64,000 nt of DNA from Flaveria trinervia (lineage: Eukaryota > Streptophyta > Magnoliopsida > Asterales > Asteraceae), in contig CM046452.1 in the NCBI GenBank assembly GCA_025506515.1, positions 103,832,559 through 103,896,558 on the forward strand, written 5' to 3'. The notes beneath the pieces were generated by a model. It was given only the letters and a program-made list of their open reading frames with translations. It was not told where the DNA came from and made no database searches. This document shows positions 34,370-46,055 of the stretch, piece after piece. The translations under genes were made by a program, and so were the position numbers. The stretch's first letter is position 1. The number at the start of each line of letters is the position of its first letter.

Positions 34370-37012
34370 TGTCACACCCCCGCTAAGAGCGGAAACACGG
34401 AGTTGCGACGAGACGGGAATCGTCATAACACATGGTAAGCGATAGAGATGCAATAATAATAATGATGACATGCGTGTCATGACGACACCCGACAACAAGG
34501 GGACTTGTGTCGTGTTTAGTCAGTATTCACGACAACATAGCCATAAGCATAAACATGATATAAGATAAACATAGGTAATAACATTGTATGCAATTCCCAC
34601 AACCCGGGAACAAGTTACAAAGTATAATGTTGTTTGAAGCAGTTACAACAATTGTTTTCAAAAAGACAAGTTTGGCCCGAAAAATGCATCCTAGGGTCTC
34701 CACTAAGGCAGCACACCTAGAACCTCAGCTAGCATGATCACCTGAAAAGATATGCTCAAAATGGTCAACAAAATTGTTGGTGAGCTCGCAGGTTTAAGTA
34801 ATAAAAGTGTAAGTGATGCTGTATAAAGTAAATGGTATGGAATACCGTGAATACAGTTATATACACAAGTAAAATCACATGACATGAGCTTTGCAACCAA
34901 ACCTAACGACGTACACAAAGAAATTGTCGGCATATATTCACCCAAGGCCCGTACCTGGCTATTGTTGGTACTAACTAGTATACCAACACGAGGGTGGGGG
35001 TGTCAACCCAGTAGTACTACCAATACCTAACCGTCGGTTCCCACACTGGAATTAAATAGTTTCAAAGATAGAACCACACAGCAGACCCAAGCATGTATCT
35101 GATAAGTACTTGCAACACAGTATCACGTTGATTCCTTGTATGAAAATTGTATGTATGTTGTACAGCATAGAAAACGGGCGAGCATACTTTTCCCCCATGT
35201 TTGTAAATGTTTGTAAAATAGTATAAGCATAAAAAGGGGCCACGAAACTCACATGTTAAGTGGTAAGTATGAAAGGTCGAGATTCCAACAGTTGAATGAA
35301 ATGATCGGTCAAACACCTATCGACAGTTATTGTCAAGCATTAATGACATGTATAAAGCGTATAGTAATGTTTGGTCGGTTCGGGTTGTATCGGTTCGGTC
35401 GTGGGTGGCACACACACATAAGCGGACACACGTATCAGATCTTATGTAGATCCAAGTACTACGAGTAGTCGGCATTGCTTATGACATCCTTGTAAAGATC
35501 TCATTGTTATGAAAGATGACACTTGTTAAGTATTTGTAGTTTCAAATGGGTTGTCGGTAATTGTAAAATGTTAGGTTTATTTCAATTGAAATAGTATGTG
35601 CATGTTGATGGCGTTGACTTTAATCTTTGGGGTCAAGCAATGACATTTTTACTGATGTTGCCTTATCATCATCAGACGTTCAAGGGAAATTCACACTCAA
35701 CATCAGTCACACAACAGGACTAGACGCTCGACCCACGTTCCATTCGTACGAATCAACCTTCAATCGTGCGAATTAGCTACTTTCGTGCGATTGAACCTTC
35801 ATTCGTGCGATTGGACTCAGTCGCACCACACAACACACACATTCGCACGACCCAACCTCCATGCGCACGAATCAACCCTCAATCGTGCGAATTAGCTACT
35901 TTCGTGCCATTGAACTTTCATTCGTGCGATTGGACTCCAGTCGTGCGAAACACGCACAATCGCATACATTCAGTCGGTCACCTGACTCAATCGCACACAA
36001 ACACACAGTCGCACGACATGCCTAGTCGCACAACTCAGTCGCACGATTGACTTAGACGCATGATTCAGTCGCACGACTCACTCAGTCGCACGGCTCAATC
36101 GCATACAAACACCCAGTCGCACGACATGCCTAGTCGCACAACTCAGTCGCACGATTGACTTGGACGCATGATTCAGTCGCACGACTCACTCAGTCGCACG
36201 GCTCAATCGCATGACAGACCCAGTCGCCTGAACTGCAGAATCGCGACTGTGGTCGGGCTGAGCAGCCCCCGAGCTGCTCTAACGCGAGTTTTATACAACG
36301 AGGACTTCCAGAAACACTCAACAAACATACACAAACATGAAACACAAGCGGAAAGACCTCACACGCACCCACACGACCTCATGTGCTCGGATGAACCCGA
36401 GCACCCGAAACCCTAGAAAACACAGCAGTAAAAAGACAAGAAAAGAGACAACCAAAGTCGTCTACCTGCTAGAAATGAGTAGATGAGGCTGTAGATGAAG
36501 ACTAGACGACGAAAACGAGACCACACGGGTAGATTTTGGTGCTAGAATGAAGAAAATGTGTGTGTAGGGAGTGAAGAGGTGAAGAAGATGAAGTGAGTGA
36601 GGAATGGCTGGGAATGGGGTTTATATACCCAGCCCAAGTTTGCAAAATTACAAGTTTAGTCCCTGCACTTAACCCTCGAGTTTCCCAAAATTTGTTTCGG
36701 TTGATTACGACCTTAAAATGTTCGTTATATTAAGGTTAAAAGCGTGTTTAATGGCATTTGATAGTCTAAAATGGTTTTATTAATGACAATGGTCGAAATA
36801 AATAAAAAAAAATGATATATTTGGTGGTAATGATGATGAAATTTATAAAAGGTTTATGCTTAACACACGTTCTCGGAGGAAGTACAGGCACAAAGGAAAA
36901 TAGGCAGACATGATTCCTTAAAGCAGGAGTTCATGAAGAAAAGGAAGAATAATTAAAATATTTCTATGCTTATTTATGTCGTTCGACGGACCTTAAGGCG
37001 ACGGATGTCACA
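34370..37012 (-). mobile_element. Inverted LTR2 (2.6 kb, left arm)
   Basis: The minus strand reads TGTGACATCCGTCGCC (37012) to GGGGGTGTGACA (34370), the same ends as the LTR2 at 42056-44718. It carries a TATA box (TTATATA, 36621-36627 on the plus strand) and the GTCGTGCGACTGA-type repeats (35740-36240). Its inner end is the exact LTR terminus, joined directly to the chromovirus leader with no PBS, which is not a normal element arrangement. Confidence 0.88.
35740..36240. repeat. Degenerate TCGCACGACTCAG repeat array in LTR2 (left)
   Basis: Roughly thirty irregular units of 12-20 bp such as CAGTCGCACGACTCA and CATTCGTGCGATTGGAC, partly arranged as larger duplications. The array lies upstream of the TATA box on the minus strand in physical distance but downstream in LTR order. 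The mirror array is 42785-43365; the length difference between the arms falls here. Confidence 0.85.
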
Positions 37013-37269
37013 TTATGGATATGATGTAAAGGAAAGTCGGATGTCATGTAACCGGATCAGGCATCATTCTCGGTACATCGTGGGTGTGGTGGGAACACTG
37101 CGGGGAACCCTATATATAAACATCACCGGTATACCGAGAATATGCTTGAAATGGGCTGCTTGGTGATCTTGACCGACCGGAACATGAACATTGGAACTTG
37201 ATAAACGGAATACTTGTGTATCTTATGGTGACTAAGGCTTATATGTGTTACCTCTTTTATGAATAGAAC

Positions 37270-38553
37270 ATGCCGCCTCGAAGATCTACTCGCAGTAATA
37301 GTAGCGGAATTGAAGCCCCAAGGGGCAGAGGCAGAGGCAGAGGCAGGGGAAGAACCCCAAGAACAAGTGATGCTCCAACCAGTAGCAATCAAGGAACAGG
37401 GAACGCGGATATGGCAGCCCTGATCGCTCAACAGCTGGCCGCACTAATTCCAACTATCGTTGCCCAAGTGAGCGATGCTCTTCAGAATTCTCACCCCCAC
37501 AGGGACGGTGGCAATGATAATGAGGATAACGGTAACCCGACTGGGAACGAAAGCAATCAGGAGACCGGAAATGGTGGTACAGCCGGTAACGAAACTGGAA
37601 TTGTTAATGAGACCGGGATTGTGAATGCTAGACGGGGATGTTCGTACAAGGAATTTGTGGCTTGTAAACCACGAGAGTTTGATGGCAAAGGTGGAGCCAT
37701 AGCTCTGACTAGATGGCTTGAAAAGATGGAGGCCGTGATCGACATCAACGAATGCCTCGACAGTCAAAGGATTAAGTACGCCACTTGCTCACTACAGGGC
37801 AAGGCACTAACGTGGTGGAACACTCAGATTCAGGCTAGGGGAAGAGAATCCGCGATGCAAATGTCGTGGGATGAGTTCAAGGACCTAATCACCGAGGAGT
37901 ACTGTCCTCTCAATGAGATGCAAAAACTTGAGCATGAGTTCTGGAATCATGCCATGGTGGGTGCTGGGCACGCAGCTTACACCGACCGTTTTCATGAGTT
38001 AGCAAGGTTGGTTCCACATCTAGTCACCCCGGAATCAAAAAGGATAGAGAGGTACATTTGGGGACTTGCGCCTCAAATCCGGGCAATGGTAACCGCTACC
38101 GCTCCTCCTACTATTCAGAGCGCGATTCTAAAGGCTGGCGCTTTGACTGATGAAATGCTGAGAATGGGAGTTTTGGGTAGAGGAGCAGAAAAGAGAAAGG
38201 ATTTTGGGGAAACGAGCCGGTCGAGTGCCGGGAAGTTTGATAAAAGAGCCAAGACAACCAGAAAATTTGTGGCAGTGACGCAGGGCAGGCGAGAGTATGT
38301 GGGTCCGCACCCCAAATGTGACAAGTGCAATTATCATCATCCCCTAGGAACGCAGTGCCGGGTGTGCGCGAACTGTAGACGCCCGGGGCATCTTGCAAGA
38401 GACTGCAGAACAGCGCCGAATATGGTTGCACCGGTCAACGCGGTTAACCCCGTCGGGAATGCAAGGGCTTGTTATGAGTGTGGAAGCCTTGATCACTACC
38501 GAAACATGTGCCCCAGGCTGAATCGGGCACCGGGTCAACAAGGAAACAACTAG
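37270..38553 (+). pseudogene. Chromovirus-like Gag
   Basis: 427 codons from MPPRRSTRSNSSGIEAPRG, an Arg-Gly-rich N-terminus, a Retrotrans_gag core (KEFVACKPREFDGKGGAIAL, RIKYATCSLQGKALTWWNT, SWDEFKDLITEEYCP) and Cys-rich motifs CDKCNYHHPLGTQC, CANCRRPGHLARDC and CYECGSLDHYRNMC; the last two are CCHC zinc knuckles that bind RNA. It would build the virus-like particle. It ends in TAG where the family often continues into pol, and pol is out of frame soon after. The Gag frame itself is intact. Confidence 0.9.
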
Positions 38554-41500
38554 CAGCAAGTGATGGCTATAGCTGGAAATCAAGGCCGACCAATCAGGAA
38601 ATACAGCTCGGGGACGTGCATTCGTCATTGGAGCCAACGATGCTCGTCAGGACCCGAATGTTGTCACGGGTACGCACTTACTCAATAATCACTTTGCATC
38701 TATACTGTTTGATACTGGAGCAGACAATAGCTTTTATCTTCTGAGTTTGTGCAATTGCTTGATTTGAGCCCTAGTAGGCTAGAAACTAGCTACTCTGTAG
38801 AAATGGCCAACGGTAGGATTGTTCAGGCGGATGAAATTATTAGAAAGTGCTCGATAATGTTAGAGAACCACACCTTCGATATAGACTTGATACCCTTTGA
38901 GCTAGGAAGTTTCGATGTGATTGTGGGAATGGATTGGTTGTCAAAACATGGGGCCGAGATTGTCTTTCGAGACAAGGTAGTGTGAATCCCTATGTCAGAC
39001 GGGGGAGTACTCATAGAATCCCTATGGGGCCGAGATTGTCTTTCGAGACAAGGAGAAAGACCGGGGAGAAACTTAAAGCTTATTTCCTGCATGAAAGCAC
39101 GCCGGAGTTTACGAAAACAGTGCTACTCTTTTCTGGCTCATGTGGTGGAAAAGAAAGAGGAACAAGAATTGGCAAATATCCCTATAGTGCGGGATTACCC
39201 AGATGTATTCCCAGATGACTTGTCTGGTTTGCCTCCTCCACGACAGGTGGAATTTCGTATTGATTGGTTCCTGGAGCTACACCGGTAGCAAAGACACCGT
39301 ATCGGTTGGCACCGTCTGAAATGCAAGAGTTATCTAGCCAGTTACAGGAACTACTGGAGAAGGGTTTTATTCGGCCGAGTCACTCGCCTTGGGGAGCACC
39401 AGTGTTATTTGTCAAGAAGAAGGATGGGTCGTTCCGTATGTGCATCGACTACCGTGAGTTGAACAAATTAACTGTGAAGAATCGGTATCCTCTCCCAGGA
39501 TCGACGACCTGTTTGATCAGTTACAAGGAGCTTCGTATTTTTTCCAAGATCGACCTTCGATCTGGATATCACCAACTAAGAGTTTTCGAGGAGGACATAC
39601 CGAAGACAGCATTTAGAACTCGTTATGGGCACTATGAGTTTTGGTCATGCCGTTCGGATTGACTAACGCACCAGCTGTGTTCATGGACTTTGAATCGGGT
39701 GTGCAAACCTTACTTGGATAAGTTTGTGATTGTATTCATTGACGACATACTAATCTACTCTCGATCGAAGGAGGACCATGAAGAACACCTTCGGGCAATA
39801 CTGGAACTGTTAAGAGAAGAGAAACTTTTCGCCAAGTTCTCGAAGTGTGAATTCTGGCTGCGAGAGGTGAAGTTTTTGGGTCATGTGGTTAACAAAGACG
39901 GGATTCATGTAGATCCCGGCAAGATCGAAGCGGTAAAGAAATGGGATACACCCCAGACACCTTCAGAGATACGGCAGTTCTTAGGATTAGCCGGATACTA
40001 TCGTCGTTTCATTGAGAACTTTTCAAAGATCGCTCAACCGCTGACGTTGCTGACTCAGAAAGACAAGAAGTTTGATTGGGGAGATGCGCAAGAACGGGCG
40101 TTCCAAACGCTGAAAGATAAGCTGTGCAATGCACCGATATTGTCCCTCCCAGATGGAACTGATGATTTTGTGGTGTACTGTGATGCTTCGCATCAAGGGT
40201 TGGGATGTGTGCTAATGCAGAAGGATAAGGTGATTGCCTACGCTTCGCGACAACTTAAGGTGCACGAGAAGAACTACACGACTCATGATCTTGAGTTGGG
40301 CGCTGTAGTATTCGCACTTAAAATATGGAGGCATTACCTGTATGGAACCAAATGCATCGTATACACAAATCATAAAAGCCTTCAACATATTCTGGAACAG
40401 AAGGAACTCAATATGCGAAAACGACGTTGGGTAGAGCTTCTTAGTGACTACGATTGTGAAATCCGATATCATCTGGGGAAAGCTAATGTGGTGGCTGATG
40501 CCCTAAGCCGCAAGGAACGCGTGAAACCACTACGTGCTCGAGCTTTGGGATTGACCATTCAAACAAATTTGAAAGCTCAGATCCAAATTGCACAAAGTGA
40601 GGCGTTGAAAGAAGAAAACCTTGCGGGAGAAGAATTCTGAGGGTTGGATAAACAACTGATGTGCAAGGACGATGGTGTACAGTACTTCGTGGACCGTATA
40701 TGGGTACCCAAGTGGGGAGGTGTACGTACCTTGGTCATGGATGAAGCACATAAGACGCGATATTCTATTCATCCTGGCGCTGACAAGATGTACCACGATC
40801 TCAAAGATCTGTACTGGTGGTCAGGCCTAAAGAAAGACATTGCCACGTACGTCAGCAGATGCTTGACATGCTCGAAAGTTAAAGCTGAACATCAGAAACC
40901 ATCGGGACTGTTACAGCAACCTGAGATTCCCGAATGGAAATGGGAGAACATAGCCATGGACTTCATTACCAAACTTCCTCGAGCGAGCAACGGGCATGAC
41001 TCGATATGGGTCGTAGTGGATCGAATGACGAAATCAGCACACTTCTTGCCAATCCGAGAAGACTACAAAATGGACAAGTTGGAGAGATTGTACATTAAAG
41101 AGGTCGTGACAAGACACGGAGTGCCGGTGTCAATCATCTCCGACCGTGACAGCCGATTCACTTCACGATTCTGGCAGACACTACAAAGAGCGATGGGCAC
41201 TCGATTAGACATGAGTACCGCCTATCACCCTCAAACAGATGGCCAAAGTGAACGAACCATACAAACGCTAGAAGACATGCTGAGAGCTGTGCGATGACTT
41301 TGGTGGTAGTTGGGATACTCATTTTCCATTGATTGAGTTCTCTTACAATAACAACTACCACACCAGCATTGGGTGTGCTCCGTTCGAAGCGTTATACGGA
41401 AGGAAGTGTAGATCACCCGTTTGCTGGGCCGAGATTGGTGAAAGTCAGCTAACAGGCCCAGAGATCATTCAGGAAACAACCGACAAGATCTTCCAAATCA

Positions 41501-42021
41501 AAGATAGACTGAAAGCCGCTAGAGATCGCCAAAAGAGCTACGCCGACAATCGTCGAAAGCCTCTAGAATTCAACGTTGGGGACCGAGTGTTACTCAAAGT
41601 CTCTCCTTGGAAAGGAGTTGTTCGGTTTGGAAACAAAGGGAAGTTAGCCCCAAGATACGTCGGACCATTCGAGATTACAGAAAGAATTGGTCCAGTGGCT
41701 TACCGATTAAGGTTACCACAAGAACTCAGCGGTGTGCATGATACTTTCCACGTGTCGAACCTCAAAAAGTGTTTGGCTGACGAATCACTTCACATACCCA
41801 TTGACGATATCAAAATCGATGAAAAGCTTCATTTTATTGAGGAGCCCATTGAAGTCATGGATCGTAAAGTCAAACAGTTGAAGCGCAACAGAATACCAAT
41901 TGTTCGCGTAAGGTGGAATTCAAAACGAGGGCCAGAGTTTACATGGAAACGAGAAGATCAAATGAAACTCAAATACCCACACTTATTCGTGGATGACACT
42001 CTTGGACCTAACTCCAGCTGA
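38554..42021 (+). pseudogene. Chromovirus-like Pol: protease, RT, RNase H, integrase (multiply frameshifted)
   Basis: Pieces in order: DTGA protease motif (38711-38722); IVGMDWL near 38924-38944; reverse transcriptase with FVKKKDGSFRMCIDYRELN (about 39409-39465) and the catalytic FIDD (about 39736-39747); RNase H starting VVYCDASHQGLG; integrase with its HHCC finger, SDRDSRF and HPQTDGQSER; and a C-terminal domain at 41329-42021 (WNSKRGPEFTWKRED). Breaks: frameshifts near 38605, 38740, 39280, 39660 and 41300, a stop inside a 76-bp duplication near 38985, and a TGA at 40638-40640. It would copy and integrate the element but cannot now make one protein. Confidence 0.9.
38950..39053 (+). repeat. 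Short tandem duplication in pol, 76-bp period
   Basis: GGGGCCGAGATTGTCTTTCG with ten more bases occurs at 38950 and again at 39026. The duplication introduces a TGA and breaks the protease-RT linker. Confidence 0.85.
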
Positions 42022-42433
42022 ATTTCGGGACGAAATTCTCTCAACTGGGAGATACTGTGACATCCGTCACCTTAAGGTCCGTCGAACGACATAAATAAAC
42101 ATAGAAATATTTTAATTATTCTTCTTTTTCTTCATGAACTCCTGCTTTAAGGAATCATGTCTGCTTATTTTCCTTTGTGCCTGTACTTCCTTCGAGAACG
42201 TGTGTTAAGCATAAAACTTTTATAAATTTCATCACCATTACCACCAAATACATCATTTTTAATTTCAACCATTGTCATTAATAAAACCATTTTAGACTAT
42301 CAAATGCCATTAAACACGCTTTTAACCTTAATATAACGAACATTTTAAGGTCGTAATCAACCGAAACAGATTTTGGGAAACTCGAGGGTTAAGTGCAGGG
42401 ACTAAACTTGTAATTTTGCAAACTTGGGCTGGG

Positions 42434-42440
42434 TATATAA
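42434..42440 (+). promoter_or_regulatory. LTR2 TATA box
   Basis: TATATAA in GGGTATATAAACCCC, about 380 bp into the LTR, followed by a CT-rich segment. It probably sets the retrotransposon transcription start. The mirror site is 36621-36627. Confidence 0.6.
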
Positions 42441-42784
42441 ACCCCATTCCCAGCCATTCCTCACTCACTTCATCTTCTTCACCTCTTCACTCCTACCACA
42501 CATTTTCTTCATTCTAGCACCAAAATTACCCGTGTGGTCTCGTTTCGTCGTCTAGTCTTCATCTACAGCCTCATCTACTCATTTCTAGCAGGTAGACGAC
42601 TGGTTGTCTCTTGTCTTTTTACTGCTGTGTTTTCTAGGGTTTCGGGTGCTCGGGTTCATCCGAGCACATGAGGTCGTGTGGGTGCGTGTGAGGTCTTTCT
42701 GCTTGTCTTTCATGTTTGTGTATGTTTGTTGAGTGTTTTTGGAAGTCCTCGTAGTATAAAACTCGCGTTAGAGCAGCTCGGGGG

Positions 42785-43365
42785 CTGCTCAGCCCGACCA
42801 CAGTCGTGATTCTGCAGTTCAGGCGACTGGGTCTGTCATGCGATTGAGTCGTGCGACTGAGTGAGTCGTGCGACTGAATCATGCGTCTAAGTCAATCATG
42901 CGACTGAGTTGTGCGACTAGGCATGTCGTGCGACTGATTCGTGCGACTGATTCGTGCGACTGGGTGTTTGTATGCGATTGAGCCGTGCGACTGAGTGAGT
43001 CGTGCGACTGAATCATGCGTCTAAGTCAATCGTGCGACTGAGTTGTGCGACTAGGCATGTCGTGCGACTAAGTCGTGCGACTGTGTGTTTGTGTGCGATT
43101 GAGTCAGGTGACCGACTGAATGTATGCGATTGTGCGTGTTTCGCACAACTGGAGTCCAATCGCACGAATGAAGGTTCAATCGCATGAAAGTAGCTAATTC
43201 GCACGATTGAGGGTTGATTCGTGTGCATGGAGGTTGGGTCGTGCGAATGTGTGTGTTGTGTGGTGCGACTGAGTCCAATCGCACGAATGAAGGTTCAATC
43301 GCACGAAAGTAGCTAATTCGCACGATTGAAGGTTGATTCGTACGAATGGAACGTGGGTCGAGCGT
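42785..43365. repeat. Degenerate GTCGTGCGACTGAG repeat array in LTR2 (right)
   Basis: Counterpart of 35740-36240 with extra or missing units (for example consecutive GATTCGTGCGACT units near 42935-42960). Confidence 0.85.
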
Positions 43366-44718
43366 CTAGTCCTGTTGTGTGACTGATGTTGAGTGTGAAT
43401 TTCCCTTGAACGTCTGATGATGATAAGGCAACATCAGTAAAAGTGTCATTGCTTGACCCCAAAGATTAAAGTCAACGCCATCAACATGCACATACTATTT
43501 CAATTGAAATAAACCTAACATTTTACAATTACCGACAACCCATTTGAAACTACAAATACTTAACAAGTGTCATCTTTCATAACAATGAGATCTTTACAAG
43601 GATGTCATAAGCAATGACGACTACTCGTAGTACTTGGATCTACATAAGATCTGATACGTGTGTCCGCTTGTGTGTGTGTGCCACCCACGACCGAACCGAT
43701 ACAACCCGAACCGACCAAACATTACTATACGCTTTATACATATCATTAATTCTTGACAATAACTGTCGATAGGTGTTTGACCGATCATTTCATTCAACTG
43801 TTGGAATCTCGACCTTTCATACTTACCACTTAACATGTGAGTTTCGTGGCCCCTTTTTATGCTTATACTATTTTACAAACATTTACAAACATGGGGGAAA
43901 AGTATGCTCGCCCGTTTTCTATGCTGTACAACATACATACAATTTTCATACAAGGAATCAACGTGATACTGTGTTGCAAGTACTTATCTGATACATGCTT
44001 GGGTCTGCTGTGTGGTTCTATCTTTGCAACTATTTAATTCCAATGTGGGAACCGACGGTTAGGTATTGGTAGTACTACTGGGTTGACACCCCCACCCTCG
44101 TGTTGGTATACTAGTTAGTACCAACAATAGCCAGGTACGGGCCTTGGGTGAATATATGCCGACAATTTCTTTGTGTACGTCGTTAGGTTTGGTTGCAAAG
44201 CTCATGTCATGTGATTTTACTTGTGTATATAACTGTATTCACGGTATTCCATACCATTACTTTATACAGCATCACTTACACTTTTATTACTTAAACCTGC
44301 GAGCTCACCAACAATTTTGTTGACCATTTTGAGCATATCTTTTCAGGTGATCATGCTAGCTGAGGTTCTAGGTGTGCTGCCTTAGTGGAGACCCTAGGAT
44401 GCATTTTTCGGGCCAAACTTGTCTTTTTGAAAACAATTGTTGTAACTGCTTCAAACAACATTATACTTTGTAACTTGTTTCCGGGTTGTGGGAATTTCAT
44501 ACAATGTTATTACCTATGTTTATCTTATATCATGTTTATGCTTATGGCTATGTTGTCGTGAATACTGACTAAACACGACACAAGTCCCCTTGTTGTCGGG
44601 TGTCGTCATGACACGCATGTCATCATTATTATTATTGCATCTCTATCGCTTACCATGTGTTATGACGATTCCCGTCTCGTCGCAACTCCGTGTTTCCGCT
44701 CTTAGCGGGGGTGTGACA

Positions 44719-45360
44719 GCTACCCACCACAGCATCTTGAATTTGGGGTGGTACACCCTTGATAAACTTCTCGATGTTGCGAGGGACAGTGTCGACCATA
44801 TGAGGCAGCAGTACACTCAACTCATGATGCCTAGTTGAGTAGGCCAAATGATCACCATCGTTTTGCTTTAAATTCCAAAATTCTTCCTCCAACTTTTGTA
44901 GTTCGCTTCTCGGGCAGAACTTCGCGATAGCGATGTTCTTGAACTCCTCCCAAGTAAGTGCCAGAATAGCATCGGGCCCATGATTTCTTTTCTCGCTATT
45001 CCACCAGGTGAGAGCCCTTTGTTGGAACATGCTAGTGGCATAACGAACTTTGAGTGCCTCGGGACACTCACAGTTGACGAAGGTGTTCTCCATGCTCTCG
45101 AACCACTCAAGAAGACCAGTGGCTCCTTCCTTACCACTAAAACTAGTGGGTTTACATGAGCTAAAGTGCTTGAAAGTGCAAGTTTGGTTGTTGCGCCCTT
45201 GGTTAGCACTATTTTTCCAATGACTATTGTTGCTAGCGTTGGTCATTAAGGTGCTATTAAGTTCAACAACCATGGTCGGGATGACAGCAGCCATTTGTTG
45301 AGCAATCATGGCGGCTAACTTACGATCGGAACTTCCACGTTTTCCATGATGACGAGACAT
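44719..45360 (-). pseudogene. Gypsy Gag fragment (right arm)
   Basis: Reverse-strand copy of 33728-34369, starting at 45360 and interrupted at 44718/44719 by LTR2. It has the same Retrotrans_gag core. Differences from the left arm include Arg for Cys (33893), His for Pro (34263) and Ala for Val (34356). Confidence 0.88.
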
Positions 45361-46040
45361 GCTGGAATATACAAAATGAGTTAGCTATGAGAATTGGAAC
45401 AACGAAGATTAATGTTCAACAAGAATAAGGCAAAAGTTGTAAGGCACATGGAATGGTTCCATTTGGTAACGCATTACCGTTTGGAAACGTTGACACGTCA
45501 AGGTAAGTTGACCCACTCGCCTTAGAAATTTGTGTATGTTGACCATAGTTTATCACTCATTCCAGAAATCCCCAGGTAAGCATAACTAGTCCCGTAGGAT
45601 TTTGCGATATGCTTGCCTTAGCCCGAGGGCCTTTTGCCAGGAAATCCAGAATACAGGTGTCTATGTGTCACACAAATTTCTTAGGTTCATGTAATCAAAA
45701 CCTTGATGAGATTTAACATAGATTAGACATAAGTCTAAATATTCAAATCATAAGCATAAGCATAAGTTCCCACGTGTTGACGAGAATAAGATTAAGAAGT
45801 TTCATTTGTCGGGGAGAGTCAAAGAGTCAAAGTTAAGTTTAGGGAGACTAATAACAAAGTTTAAACAATTACAAGGCAAACCTATGCTAAGGCATCAAGT
45901 TGCACATAAGTAAGGTATAGCATTATGTAGCATGTAACAATATATATATTTCCAAGAATATAAATATTATCCTATGAGGTTCATGCATAAGCTATAGTCT
46001 AGGTCACCATTTCTAATAACCTAAATCCCTATAGTTATGG
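45361..46040 (-). other. Untranslated leader of the LTR1 gypsy element (right arm)
   Basis: Mirror of 33047-33727; no coding content seen. Confidence 0.6.
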
Positions 46041-46052
46041 GCTCTGATACCA
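46041..46052 (-). promoter_or_regulatory. Primer-binding site for initiator tRNA-Met (right arm)
   Basis: The minus strand reads TGGTATCAGAGC, three bases inside the LTR1 terminus at 46056. Confidence 0.92.
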
Positions 46053-46055
46053 ATC

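Larger units (their letters stand above)
22700..37012 (+). repeat. Left arm of giant inverted repeat (14.3 kb)
   Basis: Each block from here to 37012 recurs on the opposite strand between 42056 and 56392, with paired coordinates summing to about 79,090. It contains KING1, truncated EXO70, the LTR1 pair, a gag fragment and inverted LTR2. The outer limit is set only by the N gap that truncates the right arm. In the gene part I found one substitution (25451 versus 53640) and one homopolymer difference (T run at about 26092-26102); the LTR2 part differs more. Confidence 0.95.
37013..42055 (+). mobile_element. Internal region of a dead Ty3/gypsy chromovirus-like element (palindrome loop)
   Basis: Single-copy centre of the inverted repeat. 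Order: leader (37013-37269), gag, protease, reverse transcriptase, RNase H, integrase, short purine-containing tract (AACTGGGAGATAC) and then the LTR2 at 42056. Gag-protease-RT-RH-IN is the Ty3/gypsy order; the C-terminal FTWKREDQMKLKYPHLF is typical of the Tekay/Del group of chromoviruses (from memory). The leader lacks the initiator tRNA-Met PBS found in the neighbouring elements, and the expected 5' LTR is replaced by an inverted LTR2. Confidence 0.85.
42056..44718 (+). mobile_element. 3' LTR (LTR2) of the chromovirus-like element
   Basis: 2.66 kb, TGTGACATCCGTCACC to GGGGGTGTGACA, directly after the pol end and a purine-containing tract, so it is in the natural 3' LTR position. TATATAA at 42434-42440 lies in a promoter-like context before a CT-rich stretch; R probably starts near 42460. 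It contains the GTCGTGCGACTGAG repeat array (42785-43365). It is flanked on the outside by the reversed gag fragment. Confidence 0.88.

Noticed and set aside
35740..36240. CRISPR-like or satellite array
   Set aside because: Units vary in length and sequence without constant repeats or spacers, and the array lies inside an LTR of a plant retrotransposon.
40212..40472. Antisense ORFs in the pol region (40212-40472, 40530-40796, 41158-41416) as genes
   Set aside because: Each overlaps an RT, RNase H or integrase segment on the plus strand and has no independent features.
37013..42055. A complete, active gypsy element
   Set aside because: Pol has at least five frameshifts and two stops, the PBS is missing and the 5' LTR is inverted.
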